From Planctomycetota bacterium (lineage in GTDB: Bacteria; Planctomycetota; UBA1135; GCA-002686595): 41,645 nt of DNA. A program made the translations under genes and the position numbers. The DNA is taken from contig JANQEJ010000194.1 in assembly GCA_028278425.1 (NCBI GenBank), positions 1 to 41,645 of the forward strand. Direction: 5' to 3'. Below, piece after piece: positions 1 through 7,968 of this stretch (positions within the stretch are counted from its first letter, which is position 1; every line of letters starts with the position of its first letter). The notes beneath the pieces were generated by a model. The model saw only the letters and a list, made by a program, of their open reading frames with translations. It was not told where the DNA came from and ran no database searches.

Positions 1-388
1 GCGAGAACGAGCGCCCGGCGACCGCGGCCACCAGGCTGCGGCGCCAGTAGCCGGTGTAGTCGAAGTTCGCCGGACCGCCCTTGGGCAGCGAGTCGGCCAG
101 GGAGAAGGACAGCGACATCAGCTTCACCGTCTTCATCCCGAGCACCATCGAGGCGTGCTTGAGGGTGGTGATCTCCTGGCCCAGGCTGAAGAGCGAGGAG
201 TTCGACAGCTTGAGCATCTTGGCGGCGAGCGCCGGGTCCTGCTGCACCGCGTTGGCGAGGTCGTCGAGCGTGCTGTTCTCGTCCTCGCAAAGGCGCAGGA
301 CGTCGATGGCGACGCTGGGCAGGGAGGGGAGGTTCTCCGCCTGCGCGATCGCGGCGGGCAGAGGCCTCTCGAAGACAAGAGAGCTCAT
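1..388 (-). CDS. HDOD domain signalling protein (partial, C-terminus outside window)
   Basis: The gene starts at an ATG at 388 on the minus strand and runs off the left edge, so 129 residues are visible. They match the N-terminal half of an HDOD domain: a Leu-Pro-x-Leu-Pro motif near residue 20, then 'DPALAAKMLKLSNSSLF' and 'GMKTVKLMSLSF'. HDOD domains are non-catalytic relatives of HD phosphohydrolases and usually act as signal-transduction scaffolds. The visible part is highly similar, almost residue by residue, to the gene at 636-2132 just upstream on the same strand, so the two look like a tandem duplication. Whether this copy also ends in a GGDEF domain cannot be seen. No strong Shine-Dalgarno sequence lies before the ATG. 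Confidence 0.88.
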   Translation of the reverse strand, partial: MSSLVFERPLPAAIAQAENLPSLPSVAIDVLRLCEDENSTLDDLANAVQQDPALAAKMLKLSNSSLFSLGQEITTLKHASMVLGMKTVKLMSLSFSLADSLPKGGPANFDYTGYWRRSLVAAVAGRSFS

Positions 389-444
389 GGGCGGTACGTG
401 CTCCGGTGGGTCGGGAAGGGGAACCGGAAGGATTGGCCCTAAGG

Positions 445-465
445 ATCGGCGCCCGGCGTGCCGAT
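445..465. repeat. Small inverted repeat in HDOD intergenic gap
   Basis: Six-base arms ATCGGC (445-450) and GCCGAT (460-465) flank a 9-base GC-rich loop. The element lies between the two tandem HDOD genes and would sit in the leader of the downstream, truncated copy. It has no U-tract on either strand. It is either a minor leader hairpin or chance in GC-rich DNA. Confidence 0.25.
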
Positions 466-490
466 TCTTGATCGCCTCACGGCAAACCCG

Positions 491-554
491 TCCCCCCAAC
501 GGGGGGAAAGGCGCGGGGACCGCGGTCCCGTACCCATAGACCGCGGATCCCCGC
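491..554 (-). repeat. Cluster of strong inverted repeats between the tandem HDOD genes
   Basis: Three palindromic structures lie together. One is a 7-bp stem with a 3-base loop at 491-507 (C6/G6 core). The second is a perfect 14-base palindrome GGGACCGCGGTCCC at 516-529. The third is a long inverted repeat with arms 513-525 and 541-554 (13 of 14 positions pair, one bulged base) around a 15-base spacer; it overlaps the 14-base palindrome, so the two are alternatives. On the minus strand all lie about 80-145 bases after the stop of the upstream HDOD-GGDEF gene and 100-170 bases before the start of the next one. A transcription terminator or a structured leader fits. No T-run follows the stems, so rho-independent termination is not clear. 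Confidence 0.4.
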
Positions 555-635
555 TGGAATCCCTTCGAACTTCAGCCGTCCGGTCGCGAAACGTTGGGCT
601 TGGTTCGCAAGGGAAAGCTGCTCGGTAGACGGCCC

Positions 636-2132
636 CTACCGTCCGGGCAGCTCCGACTGCGAGGAGACCTCGCAGCGGTTCCTTCCATCCTCCTTTGCCT
701 TCGAAAGGCAGCTCTCCGCGGCTCGGGTCAGGGACGCGCCGTCGCCGGGCTCTCGCGCCGTCTTCAGGCAGGCGCCACCGAAGCTCGCGGTGACCCTCAG
801 TTCCTTGTCCTCGAAGACCGCGGCCGCCGCTTCGATGGCCCTGCGGATGCGGTCGGTGACCGTCTTGAGGTGAGACGGGGTCGTCGCGGGAAGCATGAGG
901 GCGAACTCCTTCTCGCCGTAGCGCACGGCGAGGTCGCCCTTCCTCGTCAGGCGGGACACGACGTCGCCGACCTTGGCCAGCACGGCTTCGCCCGCCTTCG
1001 GTCCGCGGGTGTCGTGGATCGCCTTGAACCCGTCGACCTCGACCAGGACGACGCCGAGCGCCCGCTGGCGCTCCCCGGCGATGCGCGCCGCGATCTCCGC
1101 GGTGAGCGCTTCCTCGAAGGCGGCGCGGTTTCGCAGGCCGGTCAGCTCGTCGGTGTAGGCCTCGCCGCGGGGCGTTTCGTCGCGCGCCGCGCCGAGGCTG
1201 ATCAGGACCATCTGCTCGCGCGCGTTCTCGACGATCTCCTGGTGCGCGAGGTCGTCGTCGAGCTTCACGTCGAGCATCTTCGCGGTTTCGCGGATACCGC
1301 CTTCCAGCCCGATCAGGAACGCGTCGATCTCCGCTTCCGAGAGCTGGAAGCGGTCCTTGCCGAGCTCGTAGAGCTTGCGGAACTCCTTGCCCTTCTCCTC
1401 GTCGCAGAGGATGTTGACCATCAGCGCGGTCATCGCCATCAGGAAGGTGAGCTTCCTCACCTCCGGGCCGACGTTGCTCGGGAGCTCCTGCGGCCGGTCC
1501 ATGTAGGCGACCGGGAGCGCGATCGTCTCCGGGAGGCTCCACTCGTCGAGCAGCGTCGCGACGACGTGCCCGCTGTGGAAGCCGAGGACCTTCTGCTCGA
1601 GCGCGATCGTCGGCCAGCGACCGGCGGCGCGGTCCAGCACGCCGGCGTAGAGGTCGCTCATGCACTGCGAGGCCACGAGCTGGCCGAGGCGCGACAGGAG
1701 TCCGCAGAGGAACGCCTCGTCGCCGCTCTTGTTGCCGACGAGCCGCGCGAACGCCCGGCCGGCCACCGCGGCGACGAGGCTGCGGCGCCAAAAAGCCTGG
1801 AAGTCGAACGCTCCCTTCCCGGAGGTCGGGAGGGTCGACGCGAGGCAGAAGCTCAGGGACATGAGCTTCACCGTCTTCATCCCCAGCACCATCGTCGCGC
1901 GCTGGAGGGTGGTGACCTCCTGCCCCGCGTTGAACAGGGAGGAGTTGGCGAGCTTGAGGAGGCGGGCGGCCAGAGCCGGGTCGCTCTGGATCACCTTCGC
2001 GAGCTCGTCCAGCGTGGCATCCTCGTCCTGCGACAGCCGCAGGACTTCGACCGCTACCGTGGGAAGACTGGGGAGGTCTTCCGCCTGCGCGAGCGCAGCG
2101 GTCAGCTCCTTCTCAAGGGCCTGGTCGGGCAT
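636..2132 (-). CDS. HDOD-GGDEF protein with degenerate GGDEF motif
   Basis: A 498-residue protein starting at the ATG at 2132; longer in-frame starts would run far into the divergent promoter region. Residues about 15-215 form an HDOD domain in which the HD pair is replaced ('GLLSRLGQLV' at 145-154), as is normal for HDOD. Residues about 327-460 form a GGDEF-type domain, recognisable from 'DELTGLRNR' (328-336) and 'VEVDGFKAIHD' (364-374). The signature itself reads GEKEF (406-410) instead of GG(D/E)EF, so diguanylate cyclase activity is unlikely and the domain may be a sensor or binding module. The protein is soluble, with no signal peptide or membrane helix. It lies upstream of, and is paralogous to, the HDOD gene at the window edge. 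Its role is inferred to be signal integration; the input is unknown. Confidence 0.9.
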   Translation of the reverse strand: MPDQALEKELTAALAQAEDLPSLPTVAVEVLRLSQDEDATLDELAKVIQSDPALAARLLKLANSSLFNAGQEVTTLQRATMVLGMKTVKLMSLSFCLASTLPTSGKGAFDFQAFWRRSLVAAVAGRAFARLVGNKSGDEAFLCGLLSRLGQLVASQCMSDLYAGVLDRAAGRWPTIALEQKVLGFHSGHVVATLLDEWSLPETIALPVAYMDRPQELPSNVGPEVRKLTFLMAMTALMVNILCDEEKGKEFRKLYELGKDRFQLSEAEIDAFLIGLEGGIRETAKMLDVKLDDDLAHQEIVENAREQMVLISLGAARDETPRGEAYTDELTGLRNRAAFEEALTAEIAARIAGERQRALGVVLVEVDGFKAIHDTRGPKAGEAVLAKVGDVVSRLTRKGDLAVRYGEKEFALMLPATTPSHLKTVTDRIRRAIEAAAAVFEDKELRVTASFGGACLKTAREPGDGASLTRAAESCLSKAKEDGRNRCEVSSQSELPGR

Positions 2133-2410
2133 CGGGTGCGGTGGGCGGGTCGGTTTCCGGTTCGCGGGGCGGCCGGCTCTCCTCGGGGCGGCCGTTCCGT
2201 CGCGGCAGGATCTCGATCGTCCACATACTTCCCGGGCTTGAGACCCGACTCGTGGATTTGGCCGCGGCGGGGGGGAAGCCCTCAAGGGCGGTCCGGCGGC
2301 GGGCCAACCCTGTTTTTCGGCCCGTGGAGGTCCTCCCGGACTCCCGGGGCGCCGCGGCCTCCCGCCCCGCCCGGACGGCCGGTATCCTCTTCCGCCCTTC
2401 CGGGTAACAG

Positions 2411-5400
2411 GTGCGCCTGCCGATGCTCCACCGCCTCCTCTTCCTGCCGCTCCTCGCCGCCGCGGCCACGGCCCAGCTCGACGTCCCCGAGGGGGGCGCC
2501 CGCAAGAAGGCCGATCCGCCGACCGGGGGGATCGACCTGCCTTCCCGCGGCGGGAAGAACGCCGGCACGGGACTCGACCCCGGCACCCTGCCGCCACCGC
2601 AGGAGACCCCGCCGCCGGCTCCCGCCGCCGGCCCGATCCAACCGGAGGCCGCCGCGGCCGCCGGCGCGGTGCTCGACGAGCTGCGCGAGCTGGAGAACCC
2701 GGACGACCCGCGCGCCTTCCGCGCGGCGGACACGCTCCTCGGTCTGGGGGACGCGGGGCTCTCCGCGGCGCGCGCGGCGCTCTTCAGCGAGGACGGCGCG
2801 GCCGTCGTCGTCGGCGGGCGCGTGCTGCTCGTCGCGGGCAGTGAGGCGGACAAGAACCGCGTCGTCGAGCGCCTGCGCGGCAAGCTGCCGCTGCGCGCCG
2901 TCAACCCGTTGCTCAACGCGCTGAGCGAGCGCGACCCGACGCGCGCGTCGCCGGCGTTTCTGATCGAGCTCCTCGATCACCCGCAGGGCGCGACCCGCGG
3001 TGCCGTGCAGCGCCTGCTCGCGCCCCGGGTGGACGCGTCGATGCTGCCGCTCCTGACGGCGCGGCTGCGCTCGTCGCGCAGCGACACGCGGCTGCGCGCG
3101 CTCGAGCTGATCGCGACGTCGAGCGACCCGACGGTGATGAACGTCCTCGTCGACCGCCTCGGCGACCCGACGGCGAAGGTGGCGTGGCGCGCCGCGCAGC
3201 TCCTCGCGCGGATGGAGGGGGACGAGGTCGAGTCCGTGCTGCTCGCGAACGCCTTCCCCGGGGCGCCGCTGGACCGCAAGCACTCGTACGCGCTGCTCGC
3301 CCTGATCGAGCGCGAGGACCGGACCGCCGGCGCGTTGATCGGCGACGAGCGCATCGAGGAGCTCCGCGTCCGGATGGCGAGCACGAATCCCCTGATCGCC
3401 GGCTCCTCGGCGGCGGCGCTCGCCGGCGTCGGCTTCCGGAGCGCGGGCTCGCGCGGGATGACCTGGCTCGACCGCGAGGTTCCGCACGAGCTGGTCCGCC
3501 ACGTGTCGGGGGAGCTCTTCCACACCGACTTCAGCGCGCTGCAGGAGCCGACGCTCCGGAGGCTCGCCCTGATCAGCGGCCAGTCCTTCGGGAACGACGG
3601 CGCCGCGTGGCAGAGCTGGTGGGTCGCGTCGTTCGAGGGCTTCCACGCGCACCGCGCGGTGATCGACGTCCGGCCGGAGGAGGTCGGCACGCTGGAGGTG
3701 ACCTACAAGACCGGCCCGCCGCGCCACGAGGTGCTGCGGTTCAGCGGCCCCGAGCCGCGCCGGGTCTCGACCGCGGAGCCGCAGCTCGGCCGCCGGATCT
3801 TCCTGAGCCGGGCGGCCTGCTCCGACCTGATCGCGCGCCTCGAGGAGGAGGGCGTCTTCGGCGCCGGCCGCCTGCCGGGCTCGCGCATCGGCGTCGAGGG
3901 GTTCGCCCGCGAGCTCGAGGTCCGGGTCGGCGACCAGGGCAAGCGCTTCCGGCTGCCGCCCGAGGCGGATCCGCTCCCGACGGCGGCCGACGACGTCTGG
4001 TTCCAGCGGGTCACGACGCTCCTCGACGGGCTCGACGACCGCAACCGCTGGCAGCGCTACGCGGCGCCTCATCAACACGCGACGCCGCGCGACTTCTGGT
4101 TGGCCGAGCACGCCTGGTGGGAGCTCGAGCACACCGAGGCCGAGCGGCAGGCCCGCCTGAAGGCGCTCGTGATGGCGCATCTCGCGGGCGTGCGCACGTT
4201 CGACCGCGGCCCCGGGATCGGCGAGCTCGAGCGGCTCGCCGCGGAGGCCGCGCTCGGAGCCGAGGACTTCCGCGGCGTGATCGCGCTGCTGAACGACGAG
4301 AGCTACTACAGCGAGCGCGTGCGCCGTCTGATCGCCCTGGCCGTGCGCGCCGCGTCCGACGCCGGGCCCGAACACCCGGTCGGCGAGGGGGCGCGGCTGC
4401 TCCCCGCCGAGCTGGCCCAGGACCTCGTCGACGTGATCACGGGACGCTTCGGCGACGAGGCGGCGGAGCGGCTGACCGAGGTGTTCGAGGCCTCGGATCC
4501 GGAGCTCATCCGGCGCGCGGCCACGGACGAGCGACCCGTCCTCCGCATCGTCGCCGCGGCCACCCTTGCGAATAGCCCGACCCCCGAGGACGTCGAGCTT
4601 CTGAAGGGGCTCCTGAACGACCCCGACGAGGCGGTCGAGGCGGCGGCCGTGCTCGCCTTCGCCGAGAACGACCTCCACGACGCCGACACCGAGGTCTTCT
4701 TCCGCGCGCGGATCGCCTCGCCGCGGGTGCGCACCGCCGCCCTGCGCGCGGTCGGCATCCTCGGCGGCGAGGGCGCGGTCGACGTGCTCGTCGCGGGCCT
4801 GGCGGACTCGAACCAGATGATCCAGGTGGCGGCGGCCGAGGGGCTCGCCGATCTCGCCGACCCCGGCTCCGCGGCCCTCTTCGTGTCGATGCTCGCGCGC
4901 GGGAAGGACTCGGTCTACTTCGAGCCGGCCCGGCGCGGTCTCCTCGCCCTCGGCGAGGCGGCCTGGGAGGAGCTCCTGCGGGCCAGCACGTCGGCCGCCG
5001 AGGAGACGCAGCGCGAGGCGGCGTTGCTCCTCGCCGAGCAGGGGGTGCCCGACATCGCCTCGACGCTGATCTCGATCCTCTCGTCCAACCCGGGCGACGG
5101 GCGCGTCGGGGCCGAGCTCGCGATCCTGACCGCGGTCGACTTCCGCGAGGACGCGGACCCGGCGCTCGCCTGGTGGAACTGGTGGGACACCGTGGTACAC
5201 GACGACGCGCTCGCCTGGTTCCGCGCCGCCTGCGAGCGTCGCGGGCTCGCCACGCCGAGCGCCGAAGACCTCTCCGGCGAGGGCACGATGAACGCGGCCT
5301 TGTTCCTGGTCGACGTGATGGGCCGGAACGAGAGCTACCTGGTCGAGCGCGCCCGGCGCGAGCTCTCGCGCCTCCTCGGACACGACCTCGGGAAGCTCCC

Positions 5401-5485
5401 CGCGCGCGGATCGATGCGCGACGCCTGGCGCGACGAGCTGCGCGACCGAATCCGCAATAGAAAGTGGGACGCGGGCGAGCGATAA
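2411..5485 (+). CDS. Exported HEAT-repeat protein
   Basis: A protein of 1024 residues from a GTG at 2411. An ATG four codons later (2423) gives an equally good signal peptide ('MLHRLLFLPLLAAAATAQ') and could be the true start. After the signal peptide comes a Pro/Gly-rich stretch of about 60 residues, then repeated helical pairs of HEAT type. One block covers roughly residues 95-340 ('ALELIATSSDPTVMNVL') and another roughly 690-880 ('ATLANSPTPEDVELLKGLL', 'ALRAVGILGGEGAVDVLV'). The middle part (about 345-690) is less clearly repetitive and contains Trp-rich segments. HEAT solenoids bind proteins; no enzymatic motif is seen. It is the first plus-strand gene after a divergent gap, followed after 10 bases by the lytic transglycosylase, so it probably leads that operon. 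A scaffold role in the periplasm or at the envelope is inferred. Confidence 0.88.
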   Translation: MRLPMLHRLLFLPLLAAAATAQLDVPEGGARKKADPPTGGIDLPSRGGKNAGTGLDPGTLPPPQETPPPAPAAGPIQPEAAAAAGAVLDELRELENPDDPRAFRAADTLLGLGDAGLSAARAALFSEDGAAVVVGGRVLLVAGSEADKNRVVERLRGKLPLRAVNPLLNALSERDPTRASPAFLIELLDHPQGATRGAVQRLLAPRVDASMLPLLTARLRSSRSDTRLRALELIATSSDPTVMNVLVDRLGDPTAKVAWRAAQLLARMEGDEVESVLLANAFPGAPLDRKHSYALLALIEREDRTAGALIGDERIEELRVRMASTNPLIAGSSAAALAGVGFRSAGSRGMTWLDREVPHELVRHVSGELFHTDFSALQEPTLRRLALISGQSFGNDGAAWQSWWVASFEGFHAHRAVIDVRPEEVGTLEVTYKTGPPRHEVLRFSGPEPRRVSTAEPQLGRRIFLSRAACSDLIARLEEEGVFGAGRLPGSRIGVEGFARELEVRVGDQGKRFRLPPEADPLPTAADDVWFQRVTTLLDGLDDRNRWQRYAAPHQHATPRDFWLAEHAWWELEHTEAERQARLKALVMAHLAGVRTFDRGPGIGELERLAAEAALGAEDFRGVIALLNDESYYSERVRRLIALAVRAASDAGPEHPVGEGARLLPAELAQDLVDVITGRFGDEAAERLTEVFEASDPELIRRAATDERPVLRIVAAATLANSPTPEDVELLKGLLNDPDEAVEAAAVLAFAENDLHDADTEVFFRARIASPRVRTAALRAVGILGGEGAVDVLVAGLADSNQMIQVAAAEGLADLADPGSAALFVSMLARGKDSVYFEPARRGLLALGEAAWEELLRASTSAAEETQREAALLLAEQGVPDIASTLISILSSNPGDGRVGAELAILTAVDFREDADPALAWWNWWDTVVHDDALAWFRAACERRGLATPSAEDLSGEGTMNAALFLVDVMGRNESYLVERARRELSRLLGHDLGKLPARGSMRDAWRDELRDRIRNRKWDAGER

Positions 5486-5495
5486 TCGGCTCGCG

Positions 5496-6131
5496 ATGAC
5501 CCGGAGGAGAGCCTGGATGCACTGGGGCCTGCGCCTCTTCCTTCTCCTCGGCGTGGGCGCCGGAATCTGGCTCCTCGCGACGAATCAGTGGCGCGGCGTG
5601 GTCCAGGCCGCGAAGGAATACCCCGCCATGCGGCGGGTGGAGTCGCACAAGGAGGTGATCCTCGAGGCCTCGCGCGAGTCGCGCGTCGACCCGTACCTCC
5701 TGGCGGGGATCATGTTCGCCGAGTCGAGCGGGCGCGTCTCGGTGAAGTCGAAGGTCGGCGCCTGCGGGCTGTTCCAGCTTCGCCTTCCGACCGCCCGCGA
5801 GCGTGCGCGGGTGCTCGGGCTCGCGGAGCCGGACGAGGACGACCTCCTGACCGACGCGCTGCTCAACGCGCGGCTCGGCGCGGACTACTTCGCCTGGCTG
5901 CTCGACCGCAACGGGAACGACGTCGAGCGCGCGTTGATCGCGTACAACACCGGGCCGACGCGGCTGGCGCGATGGGCGAAGGAGGCCGGCGGCTACGAGG
6001 AGTGGCTGCGCGAGCGCCGGGACGCGGGGAACTCCGACGTGCTCGCGTACGCCGACAAGGTGCAGCGCTTCCGCGAGCGCTTCCGCGAGCGCGGGCTGTT
6101 CGTCGAGGAGCGCGGTGGCGACGAGGATTAG
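5496..6131 (+). CDS. Membrane-anchored lytic transglycosylase (SLT domain)
   Basis: A 211-residue protein with a basic N-terminus and one membrane segment at about residues 10-28, acting as signal anchor. The rest is a soluble-lytic-transglycosylase fold: the catalytic Glu is E76 in 'GIMFAESSGR', followed by 'GACGLFQL' (88-95) and 'ALIAYNTGP' (146-154). This order (ES, GLxQ, AYNxG) is diagnostic of family-1 lytic transglycosylases such as Slt and MltC, which cleave the MurNAc-GlcNAc bond of peptidoglycan and form 1,6-anhydro ends. Its presence implies a peptidoglycan wall. It begins 10 bases after the HEAT gene and its stop sits at the start region of the MscS gene, so the three are probably co-transcribed. 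An alternative start is the Met at residue 8. Confidence 0.93.
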   Translation: MTRRRAWMHWGLRLFLLLGVGAGIWLLATNQWRGVVQAAKEYPAMRRVESHKEVILEASRESRVDPYLLAGIMFAESSGRVSVKSKVGACGLFQLRLPTARERARVLGLAEPDEDDLLTDALLNARLGADYFAWLLDRNGNDVERALIAYNTGPTRLARWAKEAGGYEEWLRERRDAGNSDVLAYADKVQRFRERFRERGLFVEERGGDED

Positions 6132-6132
6132 C

Positions 6133-7896
6133 GTGCGGCTTCTCCTGAGCCTCTTCGTCGCGCTCTTCGCCGGGACCGCGGCCTTCGCCCAAGAGGGCGA
6201 TCCCGAGGAGGTGAAGTACCGCTGGACGAGCCCGCGGGACACGATGCGCGCGTTCCTCGACGGGATGGTGGAGTACAACGCCCACGGCCAGGAGCGCTAC
6301 CGCGACCAGGCCCTGAGCGCACTGGACTTCGAGGGGGAGGACGCCGCGCGGTACGCCGCGATGCTCTACGACGCCTTCAACCGCGTCGAGTACGTGCGCT
6401 ACGAGGAGCTTCCCGGGCGAGGGGCTCCCGAGATCGCGGACGGCACCTACCGGCGCGTCTTCGGACCGCCGCCGAGCGACGACAGCGCGCGCATCGAGGT
6501 GGAGTTCGTCCGCGGCGCCGACGGGGTGTGGCGCATCTCGTCGGAGACCGTCCTGCGGATCGAGAGCGTCTGGGAGCGCGTCCGCGACCTGCCCGTGCTC
6601 GAGGAGCTGCCCTTCCTCTCGCGCATTCACTACCGGATCCGCGGCGCCCTGCCGGCTTCGCTCACCGGCCGCGCGTTCGTGCTCGAGAACTGGCAGTGGC
6701 TCGGGCTCGTCGTCCTCGCCTTCCTGGCCGTCCTCGTCGATCGGCTCGTGCGCGCCATCACGGCCGTGGTGCTGCGCCGGCTCGCGAAGGGGGAGCACCT
6801 CATCCTCGAGGACGAGTCGATCGAAGGCTTCGGCAAGCCGATGGGGTGGCTCTTCGCCGCGCTCGTCTTCGGGTTCTTCCTGCCGGCGCTCGACCTCGAG
6901 CCGCAGATCCTGAGCCCGATCGACATCGCCGCCGGCTTCGTGGCGACGGTCGCGGGCGTGTGGGCCGCCTACCGCCTGGTCGACGTCTTCTGCGGGGCCC
7001 TGGCGGAGAGGGCGTCCCACACCGACAACAAGTTCGACGACGTCCTGGTCCCGCTGATCCGGCGCACGCTGAAGATCGTCGTCGCGATCGTCGGCGCGGT
7101 GTACCTCGCCTCGAAGTGGACCGACGACCTCTGGGGCGTCGTGGCGGGGCTGGGCGTGGGATCGATCGCCGTGGCCTTCGCGGGCCGCGACACGATCGAG
7201 AACTTGTTCGGGACCTTCACCGTGCTCCTCGACAAGCCCTTCGAGCTCGACGACTGGATCGTCGTCGGCTCCAACGAGGGCACGGTCGAGGACGTAGGGT
7301 TCCGCAGCACGCGGATCCGCACCTTCTACAACTCGATCATCACCGTCCCCAACCGCACCTTCATCACAGGCGACGTGGACAACATGGGGAAGCGGCGGTA
7401 CCGGCGCATCAAGACGATGCTCGCCCTGACCTACGACACGCCGCCCGAGAAGGTCGAGGCGTTCTGCGCGGGCGTCAGGCGGATCATCGCGACGCACCCG
7501 TACACGCGGAAGGACTACTACCACGTCTACTTCAACGAGTTCGGCGACAGCGCGCTGAACGTCTTGCTCTACGCGTTTCTCGAGTGCCCGGATTGGGCGA
7601 CGGAGCTGCGCGAGAAGCACCGGCTGTTCGCCGACATCCTGCGGCTCGCCGAGGGGCTCAACGTCGGCTTCGCCTTCCCCACGCAGACGCTCCACATGGC
7701 GAAACCGGAGGATCTGGAACATCCCGACCGGCCCGCCAGCGATCCCGACGGCGAGCGCGTCGGCCGCGAGATGGCCGATGCGATCGTGGAGAAGACCCTG
7801 GCGCCGTACGGTGGCCGCGGGGCCGTTCCCCCTCCGGCGGAGGTCCTGGCGGACGGACGCGTGAGCCGCGGATCGGAAGAAGAAGCGGGCGAGTAG
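6133..7896 (+). CDS. MscS-family mechanosensitive channel with periplasmic N-terminal domain
   Basis: I place the start at the GTG at 6133 because GAGGA lies at 6123-6127, five bases before it, and the stop of the preceding gene ends at 6131. A GTG at 6115 would add six residues. The 587-residue protein has a signal peptide ('LLLSLFVALFAGTAAFA'), a soluble domain of about 170 residues, then several membrane helices. The last helix, 'AGLGVGSIAVAFAGRDTIEN', is the Gly/Ala-rich pore helix of MscS, followed by 'LFGTFTVLLDKPFELDDWI' and the beta domain ('VEDVGFRSTRIRT', 'VPNRTF'). Such channels open under membrane tension and release solutes during osmotic downshock. The extra N-terminal domain exceeds the 286-residue minimal MscS. 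It follows the lytic transglycosylase, which suggests a joint envelope-stress role. Confidence 0.93.
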   Translation: MRLLLSLFVALFAGTAAFAQEGDPEEVKYRWTSPRDTMRAFLDGMVEYNAHGQERYRDQALSALDFEGEDAARYAAMLYDAFNRVEYVRYEELPGRGAPEIADGTYRRVFGPPPSDDSARIEVEFVRGADGVWRISSETVLRIESVWERVRDLPVLEELPFLSRIHYRIRGALPASLTGRAFVLENWQWLGLVVLAFLAVLVDRLVRAITAVVLRRLAKGEHLILEDESIEGFGKPMGWLFAALVFGFFLPALDLEPQILSPIDIAAGFVATVAGVWAAYRLVDVFCGALAERASHTDNKFDDVLVPLIRRTLKIVVAIVGAVYLASKWTDDLWGVVAGLGVGSIAVAFAGRDTIENLFGTFTVLLDKPFELDDWIVVGSNEGTVEDVGFRSTRIRTFYNSIITVPNRTFITGDVDNMGKRRYRRIKTMLALTYDTPPEKVEAFCAGVRRIIATHPYTRKDYYHVYFNEFGDSALNVLLYAFLECPDWATELREKHRLFADILRLAEGLNVGFAFPTQTLHMAKPEDLEHPDRPASDPDGERVGREMADAIVEKTLAPYGGRGAVPPPAEVLADGRVSRGSEEEAGE

Positions 7897-7968
7897 CGGA
7901 GCAATCGCTACCATGCGGACCGCGCTGCCAGAGCGCGCCCAGGAGGACTCCGACCAGGTTCGCTCGCC

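Noticed and set aside
478..515. GGCAAACC, a hairpin and AAAGGC on the plus strand, reminiscent of a GEMM (cyclic di-GMP) riboswitch beside HDOD genes
   Set aside because: Core order and second-domain receptor do not match, and the element points away from the HDOD genes with no plus-strand gene close by.
2282..5383. Very long open frame on the minus strand opposite the HEAT-repeat gene
   Set aside because: Arg/Ala/Val/Glu-biased composition without domains or a signal peptide. It arises from GC-rich third positions; the plus-strand frame has clear HEAT repeats.
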